A stretch of 64,000 bases of DNA from Cristatella mucedo (GCA_009760855.2 WPIO01000052.1:1948501-2012500); one strand, 5' to 3'; shown: positions 1-39,238, counted from the first letter of the stretch. Notes: generated by a model not told the origin, from the letters alone. Program-made: numbers and translations.

Positions 1-89
1 ATCGAGGATTAGGACGACGTCGCCAGGCTCCAAGCCAGGTACTTGGTCACCTTCCCCCGAGAAAGTGATACGCTGCTCATCCTTCATAC
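1..89 (-). CDS. DNAJA1: DNAJA exon 3, partial at window edge
   Basis: Begins after a TTGTAG acceptor. With the base carried over from exon 2 it reads [16 protein letters not shown], then [14 protein letters not shown]. This is the first C-terminal beta domain of type I Hsp40 proteins. Its downstream end is outside the window. Confidence 0.9.
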
Positions 90-3000
90 CTACAATAATA
101 ATTAAGCAGTAACATTCTGTTGGGGGCACTAGAAAGTGCTGCTTAAAAGCAAACTTTCAGTCAGGCACAGGTGCTCTGGTCACTCGACATTGATGTGGCT
201 TTTGCGCCCAGCAGAGGCATACTGCTGCGAAAGTGAGCTCCTGGAAGAAGTCCGGGCCGCTGCCCTCACTGCTATAGTCTATTAGATGCTATCTCTGCTA
301 GCCTAACATGCATATAAGATGGCCTTTAGGAAAAATAGGAAAATCACAGCCAAGACATCAAACACGGTGCAAAAAACAACATTGTGCAAACGTAGTTCGG
401 CACTCTGCCCAACACGAGCAGCTCAGTCGTACCTTTGTCGACGTGCACTTCGAGAACCTTCTTCTCGCGCACGACCTTTTCACCTTTGCACTCTTTGCAC
501 ATGAACTTGGGGTCCACGATCTCGCCTCGACCACGGCAAGACGAGCAGGCACTCTGCACCTGCTGCACCATGCCTGGACCGAGTTGCTGAATACGTACTT
601 GCACACCGGTGCCACGGCACGTGCTGCACGACTTCACGGCACCCTCTTTCGTGCCGCCGCTGCCGCTGCACGAAGCACATATCACGTTCTTCTGCAGGGC
701 CAGCTTCTTTGTTATGCCGTTATATAAATCTTCCAGCGACACCTTCAGCGGATGCACCACATCCTTGCCACGAGCTGGACCGCGGGAGCGGCCACCGCTG
801 AAGAACATGTCGAATATGTCCATTGGTGAGTGGCCACCGCCGCCGGCACCTCCTTCTTTGATCGCCTGTTCACCGCCTTCATCATACAGCTGACGTTTCT
901 TTGGGTCCGACAGAACTTCGTAAGCTTGGGATATCTGCTTGAACTAGACGAGAGAATATGATACGTTATACAACCCCTATATTTTCATCTGTCACAAGCC
1001 GAGTGTCTGTGTTTAAGTCTACCAACAGCCGGTGGTGGGGAAGTTCTACTAGTCAACTGCACAGATCAAATTAAAATAAAACTTGGCAATAGATTTACAG
1101 ATCTTAAAAGTGGCTGACTGTGTATGCAACACCCCCATAATAACGTAGCAAACTAATACTTGAGATGCCGACGAATAGATGCAGACCAACTTGTACTTTA
1201 TGACTTTTGAGATATCATTGCATCTATTAGTACCTCTTAGGTTGGTCTTAGTGTTCTTAGTATTTGCCCGACGAAGCAAACTTTTCTTTACAGGCATCAG
1301 CTGGTATTATGGATCGTTTGACTATGCAATCACACAGCCGCTTGCTTTCTTCAGTCTCTAAGTGACAAGATGTAAGCACGCAGTGCATAACAGTAAGCAT
1401 GCACCCTAACTCAAATAGAAATGGGTAAAACGGAAGTTATACAATCACTGGCACTTCCAGTAACTACGACACTTGCTTCACGTGTTAATAGAAATCAGCT
1501 TTGCTCTCTTCAATAAAGGATGCTCCAGGAAGCCAGGTGCTGAATAATACATCTACCAGATTATCACACAACGGCGGCAATCCTGTACTTCTGCCCCAAG
1601 GCTTTTATAATCTGTACAGTATATATAAACGATTCAAAGGCAAAGCATTTAAAACAGTAATAATAATAATAATAATAATGCACTTGATAAAGTGCCCTCA
1701 GAGAATTCAATCTCTTTCTAGGCGCTTTACATTTTAGCAACTAATTTGAGGTAAGAAAAGTTGAAACAATTTGCACGGCCGTCTTCTCAGGCAGAGGCAT
1801 TGAGCATTTTTGAAAGGATTTCAAACAAACAAATGAACTTGAATTGTATCACCTCGAAAGCAAAGCAAGACTATTTTTTTCGGACCTAAAATATATAGAA
1901 TTTAAATCTTTACTCAGGCTCTTCACATATTCTACGGGGCTCGAGCCTTCACACTCGGTTATCGAATACATTCAACTTGACCTTGGTTGGGCCAACACCT
2001 TGACCACTTGGCCAAACCAGTCAATGCTTGCAGCATTCTGATTCTAATGAGAAAACAGCATAGCTAATAATAATAACAACAATACATTTGCACAATGCCA
2101 CCAGAGAACTTTATCACTTTCAAGGCACTCTACATATGCTGTAAAGTAAAAATGACCATATGGCTTGTGCTAACATGCAATGTCTCCTTAGCTGAAAGAA
2201 CTGGGTAGGGTCCCTCTCGATCAAGGGACAAACTCTTATTCTAACCCATTAGCCCCACCATGACTTGGCTCCTTCATACCGAGCTAAACCGATGCACACA
2301 TTTCAGCCCTCTCATGCCCCCAGGTCCTATAGGAACACTAAAATAGTTCCATTTCATCACTTTAAGACCGTTGGTGACAGATCTTTTCCTTAGTCACGAG
2401 GTCGTGAGTTCGAATACTTCAGCGGGCGATCATTTATTGCCACTGCCAGCTGTGGTGATAGCTGTAATGACGCTTGCATCGCTAAACAAACGAGGGTGTT
2501 GTATCAACTAGCATTTTTTTGTTATTCCTCTTAAGGTGCTAGGCTGTGGTACTCACTTGCACAATTCTTATGCAACATCCTTTCTCGTGCTGCCGATTGA
2601 GGCATATTCTTTCCAGCCGCCCTACGCCACATGCTACTCCACTTGTCGATTGCTCTTCTGACTCATCTATGCTTGCTACCCTGGTATGGTGCTGGGGTAA
2701 GACCTTTATAGATTATGGTCGTGGGCTAGAGCCATGCGGCATGTGTAAAATGCCTGGATAGAGCTCAATACTCTTGGGGCGCTACTTGTGAATTGTCTTT
2801 TTTACATTTACTTTTTTGCTGTAGGACGCAGAGTCTATAGGCTACCGAATGCGTATTACCGAAAGCTGCTTAGGCGTTGAGTAGGCTATAGAAAACTCTC
2901 CGGCATAGCATCCACTTATTAATTGTGGCTTTGTGGAGTTACATATGGAGACACTACATTATATTTATAAACCATAACCACATATTATAAACCATACCGC

Positions 3001-6000
3001 AAATACTGGTTGCACAGGAATTATACAGCTTCAACACACGGCAATCAAGCCAAGTTCAGCCGATGGCCAACTAATCAACTCTACACATCCACACTGCAAG
3101 CAAATATGAGAACAGAGAAACCCGATTGCGACAAACTATGTGGTGTACAGCCAATAATGACGACAGTAGGAGGGAACAAATGGGCATGCCAATTCCAGGG
3201 TAGCACTGGGACGAGGCCCAATGGCTAAAGCATCAGGTAAGGCCTACCTATCCACATTCATTTTCATCAACACTAAATTTGTGTAGTCCTTCTACTTATG
3301 AACAACAACCTTTAGAATAGGGTCGCACATTGAGCCGCACACGTCAAATCATTACTATATCTAATGTCTACAAGAAAAAAATTGCAAAGAAAAAGCATTT
3401 CAACTCACAGTATGTCAGTTACTTGCAAGCCAGCTGCCTTTACCTCATACAAACAAGGCCAATATTCAATAAGAACCAGCATGTTAAACAAAAAATACCA
3501 TATTTGCATAGCATCCAAAGACAACGAAAGCTAAGCAAGTCAACAGATTACTGATAATATGCACACTTTCATAACATGTAGCTAGTGGCAAAGTTTGTAC
3601 AAAAGGATGCCCAAACCGATTATATGCATGTGTACCCCAGCATCAGATTTTGATTAACAGGGCTCGAGTGACACTAGCATATAGCTTCTCACGGAGAGCC
3701 TGTATGAAGGCAAATACAAACAGTATCTAAAGAAGCAATATTAGCAATTAACGAACATACCTCCTACATGATTAAATGACTAAAGAACTTATGTTTTGCC
3801 CGTGTACTAGACTTATGCATCCAGATTGAGCCGTGATGGCTCACTAGGTAAGTTGGTTGCTTTTCACGACCTCGGCCCCGAGGTTGTGGGTTCGAATCCT
3901 ACGGTGGGCGATCCTTTATCGCCACTGCAAGCGGTGGTGATAGCCGTAAAGGCTCTTCCATTGCTATACAAAAAGAGGCTGTTAAATCAGCTAGCTTACA
4001 AGATTACAGGCTGGGCCGGGCTTTAACCTGATTATTATCCTATAAACAACTGGCCAACATGTTTGGCCATGCGATTGCAAAGCAGATGGAATTACAGCCG
4101 AAAATGAAAATATCGTTCACCAGATGGATAAATCGAATGTGGGTCTCAGTGAAGTTTACCATATACAGATTAAAAAAAATTAATTGCGGATACAGGTGGC
4201 AGATTATGGGAAGGATGGATGAATGACACTTATGAGCAGGTTTGATTACACTTGATTAGCATACAGATGCTAATAGGTACTACCTAAAACTTGAGAAAAT
4301 CAAATGTTTTCAATGCGACAGAATCTGCTATAAGTACATAAGGGACAAAGAGATCTAACCCTAAACATCCAGTGGCAGAGCCAAGATTGCCCCTACCCCA
4401 CCCCATCTTGCAAAGGAGCAGCTCTCATAGATTGTTATGATTGCAGGCCTTTGCTTCCTTTGGTTTTTCTTGAGGCTTCGAGCAAAAGGAAAAGTATATG
4501 AATCTAGCTATGCAGATCTACTGGACCCATTAACTAAGCCATGGCAGCAATGGAGTTAATTGTCATGTCATGTCATGTCCACAAAGTCATAAAGACCATG
4601 TGGGTGTTATGCAGGAGAGTTTTGTATAGCGCAATCACAGCCTAAGCGGCTTTCGGTACGCATTCGGTAGCCAACAGACTTCGTCTCACGCAACAAAGAG
4701 AAAGTGGGAAGCATAGCAGAGTTAGGAGAGCAGTTGAGGTAGTGAGTAGCATAGAAGTAGCAGTTCAGGACCGCTGAAGAAGATGTGCCATAGTCGGCAG
4801 TTGGAGAGTAGATGTCGTTGCGTAAGAATTGTGGAAGCGAGTTCCACAGTCTAGGACCTGCAGAGCTAAAGCTTCTGTCGCCAACTGTCTTTAAGTGGAG
4901 GAATGGGACAGCTAATTTATTGTCCACACAGGACCTGAGGGCGCGAACAGGCTGAAACTGATGCAGCAGTTCAGCTAGGTATGAAAGAGCCAAGCCGTGG
5001 CGGGCCTTGTGGGTCAGCGTAAGAACTTTGCTCTGTATCCTTTGCTCAACCGGCAACCATCCTAACTCTTTCAGCAGAGGTGACACGTGCTCAAACCGCT
5101 GGGACTTGAAGACCAGCCTTGCAGCCATATTCATAGTCTGCTGTAGTGGCATAATAGCTTTCTTTGGTAGCCCAGCCAAGAGGGAATTACGATAATCAAG
5201 CCGAGACAGAACTAAAGAGCTAGTTAAATTGTTTACAAGCCACTGTGGGAGACAGCTTCTAATCTTGGATAGGGATCGGATGTGATGGCTAGCTGTAGAG
5301 GCAGTCTTCTGAATGAAGCTTTTGAAATCGAGGCAGCTGTCGAACACGACACCTAGATTACGAGCACGTGGTGAAGGTCGCACAATAGCATCACCTATTA
5401 GAACAGCAAAGCCTTTTAATCCAGCCACACGCTTAGGGTGTCCTATGAGAAGCAGTTCGGTTTTATCGTCATTTAATTTCAGGAAGTTTTCCGACATCCA
5501 GGATCGAATATCGGCAAGGCAAGCATTCAGTTTCTCAGTTGCTGCAGCAGATTCCGACGGTTTAAATGACAAATACAGCTGAGTATCGTCAGCATAGAAG
5601 TGATATCCTATTCGATGGGCCTTAATCACTTTTCCCAGAGGTTGCATATAAATGGAGAACAGCAAGGGACCAAGTACAGACCCTTGAGGGACTCCACAGG
5701 TGACCCTTCTCATGTCTGAGACCTGACCCCCCCACACGACACGGATTGAACACGATCAGACAAGTAGGATTTAAACCACGCCAGTGCTTCGTCTGCCAGA
5801 CCGATTGTTGTTCTCAATCGTTCAAGCAGAACTTGGTGATCAATGGTGTCGAAGGTAGCAGACAGATCTAGCAGAGCTAGGGCAGTGACATTCCCTTAGT
5901 CGTTGCCACGTAGAATGTCATTGTTAACACGGAGGAGAGCAGTTTCAGTAGAGTGCTGCCTCTTGAAACCTGATTGAAATGTTTCTGACATTCCATTATT

Positions 6001-8802
6001 TTCAATATGTTCAACTAGCTGCTTAGCAACAATCTTTTCAAGAATCTTTGATAAGAACGGAAGAAGGGAAACTGGACGATAGTTTGCTAGGACCTCTGTG
6101 TCTAATCCAGGCTTTTTAAGAATAGGTCTAACGATTGCCGATTTGAAAGACTTGGGGACGACCCCTTTTCCGAAAAAAGCATTACAAATCTTGGTTATGG
6201 CAGGGCTAAGTTGGTCTGCAAGCGAAGACCACAGAGATGAAGGTATAGGGTCTTCAGGAGACGAGCTCTTTTTGCTAGACCTTATTAAGGCAGCCACATC
6301 ACAGGCAGAAACATTGAACCTTTTAAGAGTTAATGCGACAGAAAGACCTATCTGGACCCTAAAATAACCTCAAGGTAAAAGCAACCATCCTAACAAAAGA
6401 CACCAACTGGCAAGTAGGCCAACTAAAAGGCTACTAGGCAGGTAGGTAGGCAAGCCAAAGAATGCCACCAGCCGAGGAAACCTAAGCATGGCCACCAATA
6501 ATTGGGTCGGAGAAAACAACAACTGCGGGTTAACTGAATGAAGCTTAAGCAGCTAGCTCAAGCCAAGACTACCCTTCGACAAGTGAGAGACCGAACCCAG
6601 AGACGAAATGCTATTTCTAACTTTGACTTCACAGCTGTGTTTCCGTTGTTACTCTGCTCGCAGCCTGTACCTTGTTTGGTGGTAGGGGTCCGCCTTCAGG
6701 GTGATGACCCTCGCCATAGACTGCATGCACATCGTAGAGTCTGCTTTACCACGATTACTTTTGCAGGTGTGATGACCCACTGAGAAATTTCGGTGTCAAA
6801 CTGGTTTGGCCCAGTGGTTAAGGTGCTCGCCCCGATCAAGGTCTAGCCGAGGTCGTAGGTTCGAGCCCCGTGGCATGTGCCACACACACCCACACGCCCG
6901 CGCGCACGCAAATTTTTTCTAGCATGGTTTCGAAGCATTCTCCATGAAAACCCTCAGAGCCAAGGTGTGGGAGGGTGTATAGTAAGCTTGAGCTGGATGG
7001 TGGCATCCGACTCTCCCACACCGGCCCCAGACAGCAGGAGTGCCAACCACCGGAAAGAAGACTAACCACCGGAACTGACTGTCTCCCGCAACGTCAAGAT
7101 CAACCTCCTAGTCCAGTCTCCTAAGATATTCTTAGCAGCACTCCCTCCAGCAGGAGTTGAAGTTACGACACTGTTGGCCGTGCAGCTCTTGGTGCTCCAC
7201 GGCAGCTAGCAGCCGGCCAAAGTGGGTCACCATTATCAGCATTAAGCTGAGCCAAGCAAAGCCGGAATAACCTTGCAGGCGATCTCCAACTCGATAGGCC
7301 ATCCAGAACGGCAAGCCGGCGGCTGATTGCAAGCCAGGAGCAGCAATCAGCTCGACCAAAGTGCAACGACTGCAGGCAAGCAGCCTCGAGAGACTAAAGA
7401 TAATCCACTCCACCACTGGCACCCTGCATACAAGCAGGGCATAGATCAAACAAATCAAGTAGCTACGTTCACAAGATGTTCACAAGTCTATTCAGCCTAC
7501 GCCCAAGGGACGGTCAGGCCCTGCAACAAGTACCACGAGACCAGTCACCGAGTCCCTCAAGGGTCCGTCCTCGGTCCCTTACTGTTCTCAATTTATATTC
7601 ACCCTCTGGGAAAAGTGATTAAGGCCCATCGAATAGGATATCACTTTTATGCTGACGATACGCAGCTGTATTCATTAAAACCGTCGGAATCTGCTGCAGA
7701 AACTGATAAACTGAATGCTTGCCTTGCCGACATTCGATCCTGGATGTCGGAAAACTTCTTGAAACTAAATTATGATAAAACCGAACTGCTGCTCATAGGA
7801 CAGCCTAAGCATATGGCTGGATTAAAAGGCTTTGCTCTTCTAATAGGTGATGCTGATGAGCGACCATCACCATGTGCTCGAAATTTAGGTGTCGTGTTCG
7901 ACAGCTGCCTAAGTTTTAAAAGCTTCATTCAGAAGACTGCTTCTAAATAGCCATCACGTCCGACCCCTATCTAAGATTAGGAGCTGTCTTCCACAGTGGC
8001 TTGCAAGAACTAGCTTCTTAGTTCTGTCTCGGCTTGATTATTGTAATTCCCTTTCGACTGGGCTACCAAAAAACAACTAGGCTACTGCAGCTGGCTATGA
8101 ATATGGCTGCAAGGCTAGTCTTCAAGTCCCAGAGATTTGACCACGTGTCTCCTTTGCCAAAAGAGCTAGGATGGCTGCCGGTTGAGCAACGGATACAGAG
8201 CAAAGTTCTTACGCTGATCCACAAGGCCTGCAACGGCTTGCCTCCTTCGTACCTGAACTGAACTGCTGCACTAGTTTCAGCCTCGTTGCAGCCTCAGGTC
8301 CTGTGTGGACAATAAATTGCTCTTCTGACTTAGCTATGCTTCTCACTTTGTCTTTGTTGTGCTGTTGTGTCTGTTGGCTACCGAATGCGTACCGAAAGCT
8401 GCTTAGGCTGTGTGTGCTAAATAAAACTCTCCTGCGTAACACCCACATAGTCTTTGTGGAGTTACAGATGGAGATACGTTACTAGGGTCCACAGTCGGTG
8501 GCACTTCCTCCTCCCGTAGTTGAGAGAGTAAAAGCATTTAACCAAAGCACCTACACAAGTTTCAGCGATGACGGTAAACACAAACTGGTTGGCGACAAAG
8601 CGGAATAGAAATGAAAGACGCGGTAAACGAAATAAGCTTGCGAGCACGCATTAGTAATGGCAAGCCTTGCCTTCTCGCCTTCGTTGGGATTCTTATCCGG
8701 ATGATACTTAAGGGCTAACTTTCTGTACGCCTTTTTCAGTTGTTCCTCCGTTGCCGTGACAGGAACCTCCAGCACGTCGTAATAACCTGTTTCCTTTACC
8801 AT
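1..8802 (-). CDS. DNAJA1: DnaJ/Hsp40 subfamily A co-chaperone (DNAJA1/DNAJA4 type), 5' part of gene, 3 exons visible
   Basis: Type I Hsp40 that stimulates the Hsp70 ATPase and delivers unfolded clients in the cytosol. Exons on the minus strand are 8802-8671, 943-433 and 89-1, the last cut by the window edge. Junctions are in phase (AAG|TTC after residue 44; AAA G|GT after residue 214). The J domain (residues 1-~70) starts [13 protein letters not shown] and carries HPD at 34-36. A very short glycine linker ([10 protein letters not shown]) precedes MDIFDMFF at 85. The zinc-binding domain has all four CxxC pairs (133/136, 150/153, 177/180, 193/196). The visible part of exon 3 encodes the start of the first C-terminal client-binding domain ([10 protein letters not shown], then [11 protein letters not shown]). 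The N-terminal MVKET and MDIFDMFF favour A1/A4 over A2. The remaining C-terminal half lies outside the window. Intron 1 has an unusual GC donor. Identity is very sure; choosing between A1 and A4 is not meaningful in an invertebrate. Confidence 0.95.
90..432 (-). other. DNAJA intron 2
   Basis: 343-bp GT-AG intron between the zinc-finger exon and the partial third exon. I see no repeat or second gene in it. Confidence 0.85.
433..943 (-). CDS. DNAJA1: DNAJA exon 2 (J-domain end, linker, zinc fingers)
   Basis: Starts after a CTAG acceptor with [13 protein letters not shown] (J-domain helices III-IV). It continues through MDIFDMFF and [13 protein letters not shown] to all four zinc-binding CxxCxG-type repeats, and ends EVHVDK plus one base before a GTACGA donor. 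The open frame continues to about 344, but the family sequence stops at 433. Confidence 0.95.
1655..1740 (-). repeat. LINE B 3' tail
   Basis: (TAA)n followed by 'tgcacttgataaagtgccct' and 'ctttctaggcgctttacat'. It is near-identical to tails at 38092 and 57055, and a 5'-truncated LINE insert. Confidence 0.7.
1880..2030 (-). repeat. SINE family 2 copy (diverged)
   Basis: Contains 'ggggctcgagcc', the reverse of a B-box-like GGCTCGAGCCCC, and 'cttggccaaaccag', the reverse of the head CTGGTTTGGCC. An AT-rich LINE-like tail lies on the left. Same arrangement as 57565-57712. Confidence 0.5.
2062..2145 (-). repeat. LINE B 3' tail (diverged)
   Basis: (TAA)n then 'acatttgcacaatgcca' and 'caaggcactctacatatgct', aligning with the LINE B tail block. 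Confidence 0.6.
2260..2975 (+). pseudogene. LINE A 3' fragment with nested insertions
   Basis: Matches the C-terminal coding region and 3' UTR of LINE A: 'gacttggctccttcatacc', 'aagaccgttggtgaca', 'gctaccgaatgcgta', 'tttgtggagttaca'. It is interrupted at about 2386-2513 by SINE 1 and again at about 2680-2822 by a SINE 2/LINE B-like piece. No reading frame survives. Confidence 0.65.
2386..2513 (+). repeat. SINE family 1, nested in LINE A
   Basis: 'cacgaggtcgtgagttcgaat' (B box), then 'gcgggcgatcatttattgcc' and 'tggtgatagctgtaa' match the SINE 1 head and body. It splits LINE A sequence that resumes near 2545. Confidence 0.65.
3829..3998 (+). repeat. SINE family 1, well preserved copy
   Basis: tRNA-derived head with 'gccgtgatggctcactagg' (A-box region) and 'gtgggttcgaatcctacgg' (B box). 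A conserved body follows: 'gcgatcctttatcgccactg', 'ggtggtgatagccgtaaagg', 'gctatacaaaaagaggctg'. It ends near 'aatcagctag'. The best reference copy in the window. Confidence 0.8.
4561..6366 (-). pseudogene. CR1/L2-like LINE (family A) reverse transcriptase, 5'-truncated and broken
   Basis: Encodes the reverse transcriptase of a non-LTR retrotransposon. In order on the minus strand: [64 protein letters not shown], the catalytic [51 protein letters not shown], and [17 protein letters not shown] near the C terminus. A TAA stop at about 5897 and a frameshift in a G run at about 5728 break the frame. There is no endonuclease domain, so the copy is truncated. The 3' end has 'cataacacccacatggtc' and an (ACATG)n tail. 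It was probably immobile soon after insertion. Confidence 0.9.
6801..6880 (+). repeat. SINE family 2 head
   Basis: 'tggtttggcccagtggttaa' followed by 'gtcgtaggttcgagccccg' is a tRNA-like A-box/B-box head. A short CA/CG-rich run, not the usual tail, follows. Confidence 0.55.
7540..8484 (+). pseudogene. LINE A fragment, reverse transcriptase to 3' end
   Basis: Begins [18 protein letters not shown], then [30 protein letters not shown] and [16 protein letters not shown]. It ends in the family 3' UTR ('taacacccacatagtc', 'ggagttacagatggagatac'). It has a deleted residue after DTQLY, a stop near 7950 and an internal deletion near 8315 that joins 'gacaataaatt' to 'gctcttctgac'. Confidence 0.85.
8671..8802 (-). 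CDS. DNAJA1: DNAJA exon 1 (J-domain start)
   Basis: 44 codons from the ATG at 8802 to AAG at 8671. It encodes J-domain helices I and II and the HPD loop. The following intron begins GCAAGG, a GC rather than GT donor. Reading on without splicing gives ARLAITN and soon loses similarity to the family, whereas splicing to 943 restores it exactly. Confidence 0.95.
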
Positions 8803-9776
8803 CTTCTTACTCGATATCCCGAAATCACTAAAGCAGCCAAGTTTTCGCTAGCATCACGGCCTCGAGCCCGCTTGGATTATGGATCTCGCACTTTGGCTCA
8901 AGCGCTGGCCTTGATGAAAGAGTCACCATGTGCAGTAACGACGGCACTGCCTGGCGGACTAACAGTTGTGGCTTCCGAAAACGCGAGCACGGAAACGCTG
9001 CTAGCGCCAATGGTATGAAAGGTTGGTCGGACTAGCGAAAGGAGCGTCGCAAACCGCCAAGTCCCGCCACAGCTACATACTCACGACCGAGCGCGTCTGC
9101 TGCTTTCACGCTCGACTATGCCACAGCGCTAAGCGGTCTCTGTACAGCGGCCCGTACCTGGCTTTTAAACGGCACAGCCGAAGTTTCGCGCCGTGCGCCG
9201 AGAATCTTCTAGTCAGCACAGAGGAAGTGAGCAGGCGTAAGGGGCACTGAGTTAATACGAGCTATGCCCTATATATTTTTCGGTTCTTTTTATTATTTAA
9301 ACTATTATTATTATTATTTACATAAGTTGTTTATTAATTTATTACTTAATCCAAGATATAGTTAGTTGCACTGGAGTAACCAATGCGAACCGCGTCGGCG
9401 TCTTAAATGGCGCGGCAATTTTGGTTCAGGTTGCGTGCGTGGTGACTCGTTGCAGAAGCCTTTCTTGTAGTTACGCTCATTGTAATCGCACTGATCATAG
9501 GTAAAGAATATTTTTGTGTGAGGTTCATTCGAAGCTTGCACTTTGGATATGATATGCGCCAAACTAAAGGATCGTAAATCATCGGCCTGATTTCAAGTGT
9601 GAAAGGTGATGTCTTGGGTTCACATTCGTTGGTCATGGCGTTGTCCCGTTATTTTGAACGGAAATTAAGGATGCGAGTGATTCAAGTATCTTTAAAAAAA
9701 TCCGAAGTTATAGCATATTTTATGAGTATTGATATTTAGTAATTGAGGCTCGCTCTTCTTTGTAGTTGTCCAACGG
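8803..9776. promoter_or_regulatory. Head-to-head DNAJA/CEP78 intergenic region, probable bidirectional promoter
   Basis: 974 bp separate the divergent start codons at 8802 (minus) and 9777 (plus). The part from 8850 to 9250 is GC-richer with many CpGs. 9260-9360 is AT-rich with 'ctatatattttt' and (ATT)n. No transposon copy is recognisable here, unlike the flanking introns, which suggests constraint. Transcription start sites cannot be placed from sequence alone. Confidence 0.5.
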
Positions 9777-37242
<27,466 letters not shown>

Positions 37243-37325
37243 GCCTCTCGCGCCCAGACAGCAGTTGCACATGCCGACCGCTGGACGGGGAAGAGATGTA
37301 GCCGTGCAGTCAAAGCGGTGAGCGT

Positions 37326-37326
<1 letters not shown>

Positions 37327-37405
<79 letters not shown>

Positions 37406-37432
37406 AGCAGCGGCATCGGCAGGACCAGAAGT

Positions 37433-37481
<49 letters not shown>
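37327..37481. repeat. CT tract and GA tract in inverted arrangement
   Basis: A 77-bp CT tract (37327-37403), a 32-bp spacer and a 46-bp GA tract (37436-37481). The arms can pair, so the CEP78 3' UTR may contain a long CU/GA hairpin if transcription runs this far. Confidence 0.9.
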
Positions 37482-37484
<3 letters not shown>

Positions 37485-37789
37485 GCGTGACCCTGTGCTA
37501 CCGCCTCAGCATGGGGCCTCAGCACTGTGCTTCTTGCGGCCTGTTAGAAACGCGGATCAGGTGCCGTCGCGTTAGTTAGAATACGGCCCTGCTGTAGTGT
37601 GCCCTTGGTGCATACTACGTGATTTGTGGACTTCGTGCTGTGACGATTTTAGGCCCAGATTCCATTTGATGATGCAGCTCGGTATAGAAATCCTGTCGCC
37701 ATACCTCCTTTGGATGTGGTACTCCTGCTGTCGAATGTCCCTTGTGCTGGTTTCGTGCAGTTTTCGTTTGGTTTTTAATGAATCGGCAA

Positions 37790-37925
37790 AAAAATATATA
37801 ATTCATTTGTATAGCACCCTAAGAATACCTAATCTCTATTCAGAGGCTTGCCTTGGGGCGGGCTTGACCCCTACGACCTCGACCTGACCTCGGGGCGAGC
37901 ACCTCGACCATTGGGCCAAACCAGC
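37790..37925 (-). repeat. SINE family 2 copy
   Basis: 'aattcatttgtatagcaccct' tail, then 'gacccctacgacctcgacc' and 'cgaccattgggccaaaccag', the reversed head CTGGTTTGGCCCAATGG. Confidence 0.65.
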
Positions 37926-38091
37926 TCGGTGTAGCAACCATCAGCCTGCTCTCTTGTTGCTGACAGCAGCAGGCGTAATGATTGCAGCTTGGCATCGAAT
38001 TTGCAATTGTACATATGCACACTTATTTCACACAGTACACCGGGATTCGGCTAAAGTGGAAATTTAAAGTCGAGGCTTTTTAAGCCCTGCG

Positions 38092-38200
38092 ATAATAATT
38101 AATAATAATGCACTCGATAAAGTGCCCTCAGAGAACTCAATCTCTTTCTAGGCGCTTTACATTTGCTGCAAAGGGAAACGCAATTGAATGGTGTGTAATA
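38092..38200 (-). repeat. LINE B 3' tail
   Basis: 'taataatgcactcgataaag', 'tgccctcagagaactcaatc', 'ctttctaggcgctttacat', then 'ctgcaaagggaaacgcaatt', as in the copies at 1655 and 57055. Confidence 0.75.
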
Positions 38201-39072
38201 TCGATGAGCGTCGAACGAAAAGTCGATACAATCTTATCAATGCTGTCGAGACAATCCAAATGGCACTGGATCGGTAACCCATAGGTAACACCTGATCGGT
38301 CTCCCTCTCGTAATCCTTTTTTGGGGCTCAGTCCTAGAGCATACAACCTCCGGACACAGTACTCTGTACTTAGTGCTGCACTCTCTGGCTCTAGAACTAT
38401 GTATGAGAATGCTTTCTCAACTTGGTGAGGGTTGAATATTGCTGACAAATGGGGTGACGAGTACCAACCCGTAGTTTGGTGCGCAAAGCAACAGTTATAG
38501 CCGACATTGAAAGTAGCGCTTTCGACTCCCAATTACCATGTGCAGCCGGACTTCTGGCTTAACGGGTACACACAGGAAGTACGAAGTCGTGTGATGGAAC
38601 TCGCGAGAACTGGTCTCATTTGGCAGTAGCCATGGTAGTGAGAAACCACATCGTAAGGGCCCAAGGGTTACTAAGGCACTCTAAATGTCGGGTCAGAATC
38701 CTTTTGGCTTTATGATGCTTGCCGGAAATGGATCCTTGTTGCCAGAAGAGGACTGGTCTGACTAGGGCTGACAGACCGCAATGGGCTGAATAGACCACCA
38801 TCAATCAACTTTCAGCTTTCTACCATCCAGGAGCTTTCTACCTGCCCACTTGACAAGGTACTATTCGTACTGCTAGATTTACATGTGTAAGTAACGTTGA
38901 TTAGGATCCCACATCTTCAGCCCGAAATCGAATTTTTTTCCCGTCATTTTTGGGAAATTGGGAGTACAGTTGGCGTACAGCGTGGGAGGAGGAATCGTGA
39001 GGAGTAGCTCTTACGTAGGCAGCTCTTACGTTGCCAGCATCGTCGTTGCCAAGCATCCAACTAGGGGTTAAC

Positions 39073-39238
39073 AAAATACGAGCTGATTTTGCAGCCTCTT
39101 TAGTATAGCGACAAAAGAGCCTTTACGGCTGTCGCCACGGCTTGCAGCAGCGATAAAGAATCGCCCACCGCAGGATCAAACTTGGGACCGAAGTCGTGAA
39201 AAGCAACCGCCTTACCTCCTAGTGTGCCATCACGGCTC
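39073..39238 (-). repeat. SINE family 1 copy
   Basis: Reverse orientation: 'gagctgattttgcagcctct', 'cctttacggctgtcgccacgg', 'gcgataaagaatcgcccacc' and 'gtgccatcacggctcac'. Confidence 0.75.

Larger units (their letters stand above)
944..8670 (-). other. DNAJA intron 1 (7.7 kb, repeat-filled)
   Basis: GC-AG intron carrying LINE B tails (about 1655-1740, 2062-2145), SINE 2 (1880-2030), a broken LINE A with a nested SINE (2260-2975), SINE 1 (3829-3998), the largest LINE A copy (4561-6366), a SINE 2 head (6801-6880) and another LINE A (7540-8484). The stretches 3000-3828, 4000-4560 and 6880-7540 show nothing I can name. Confidence 0.8.

Noticed and set aside
3829-3998. Functional tRNA gene
   Set aside because: It has A- and B-box sequence, but the same 170-bp unit recurs many times with a non-tRNA body, so it is a SINE.
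5007-5582. Plus-strand ORFs across 5007-5582
   Set aside because: Antisense shadows of the LINE A reverse transcriptase.
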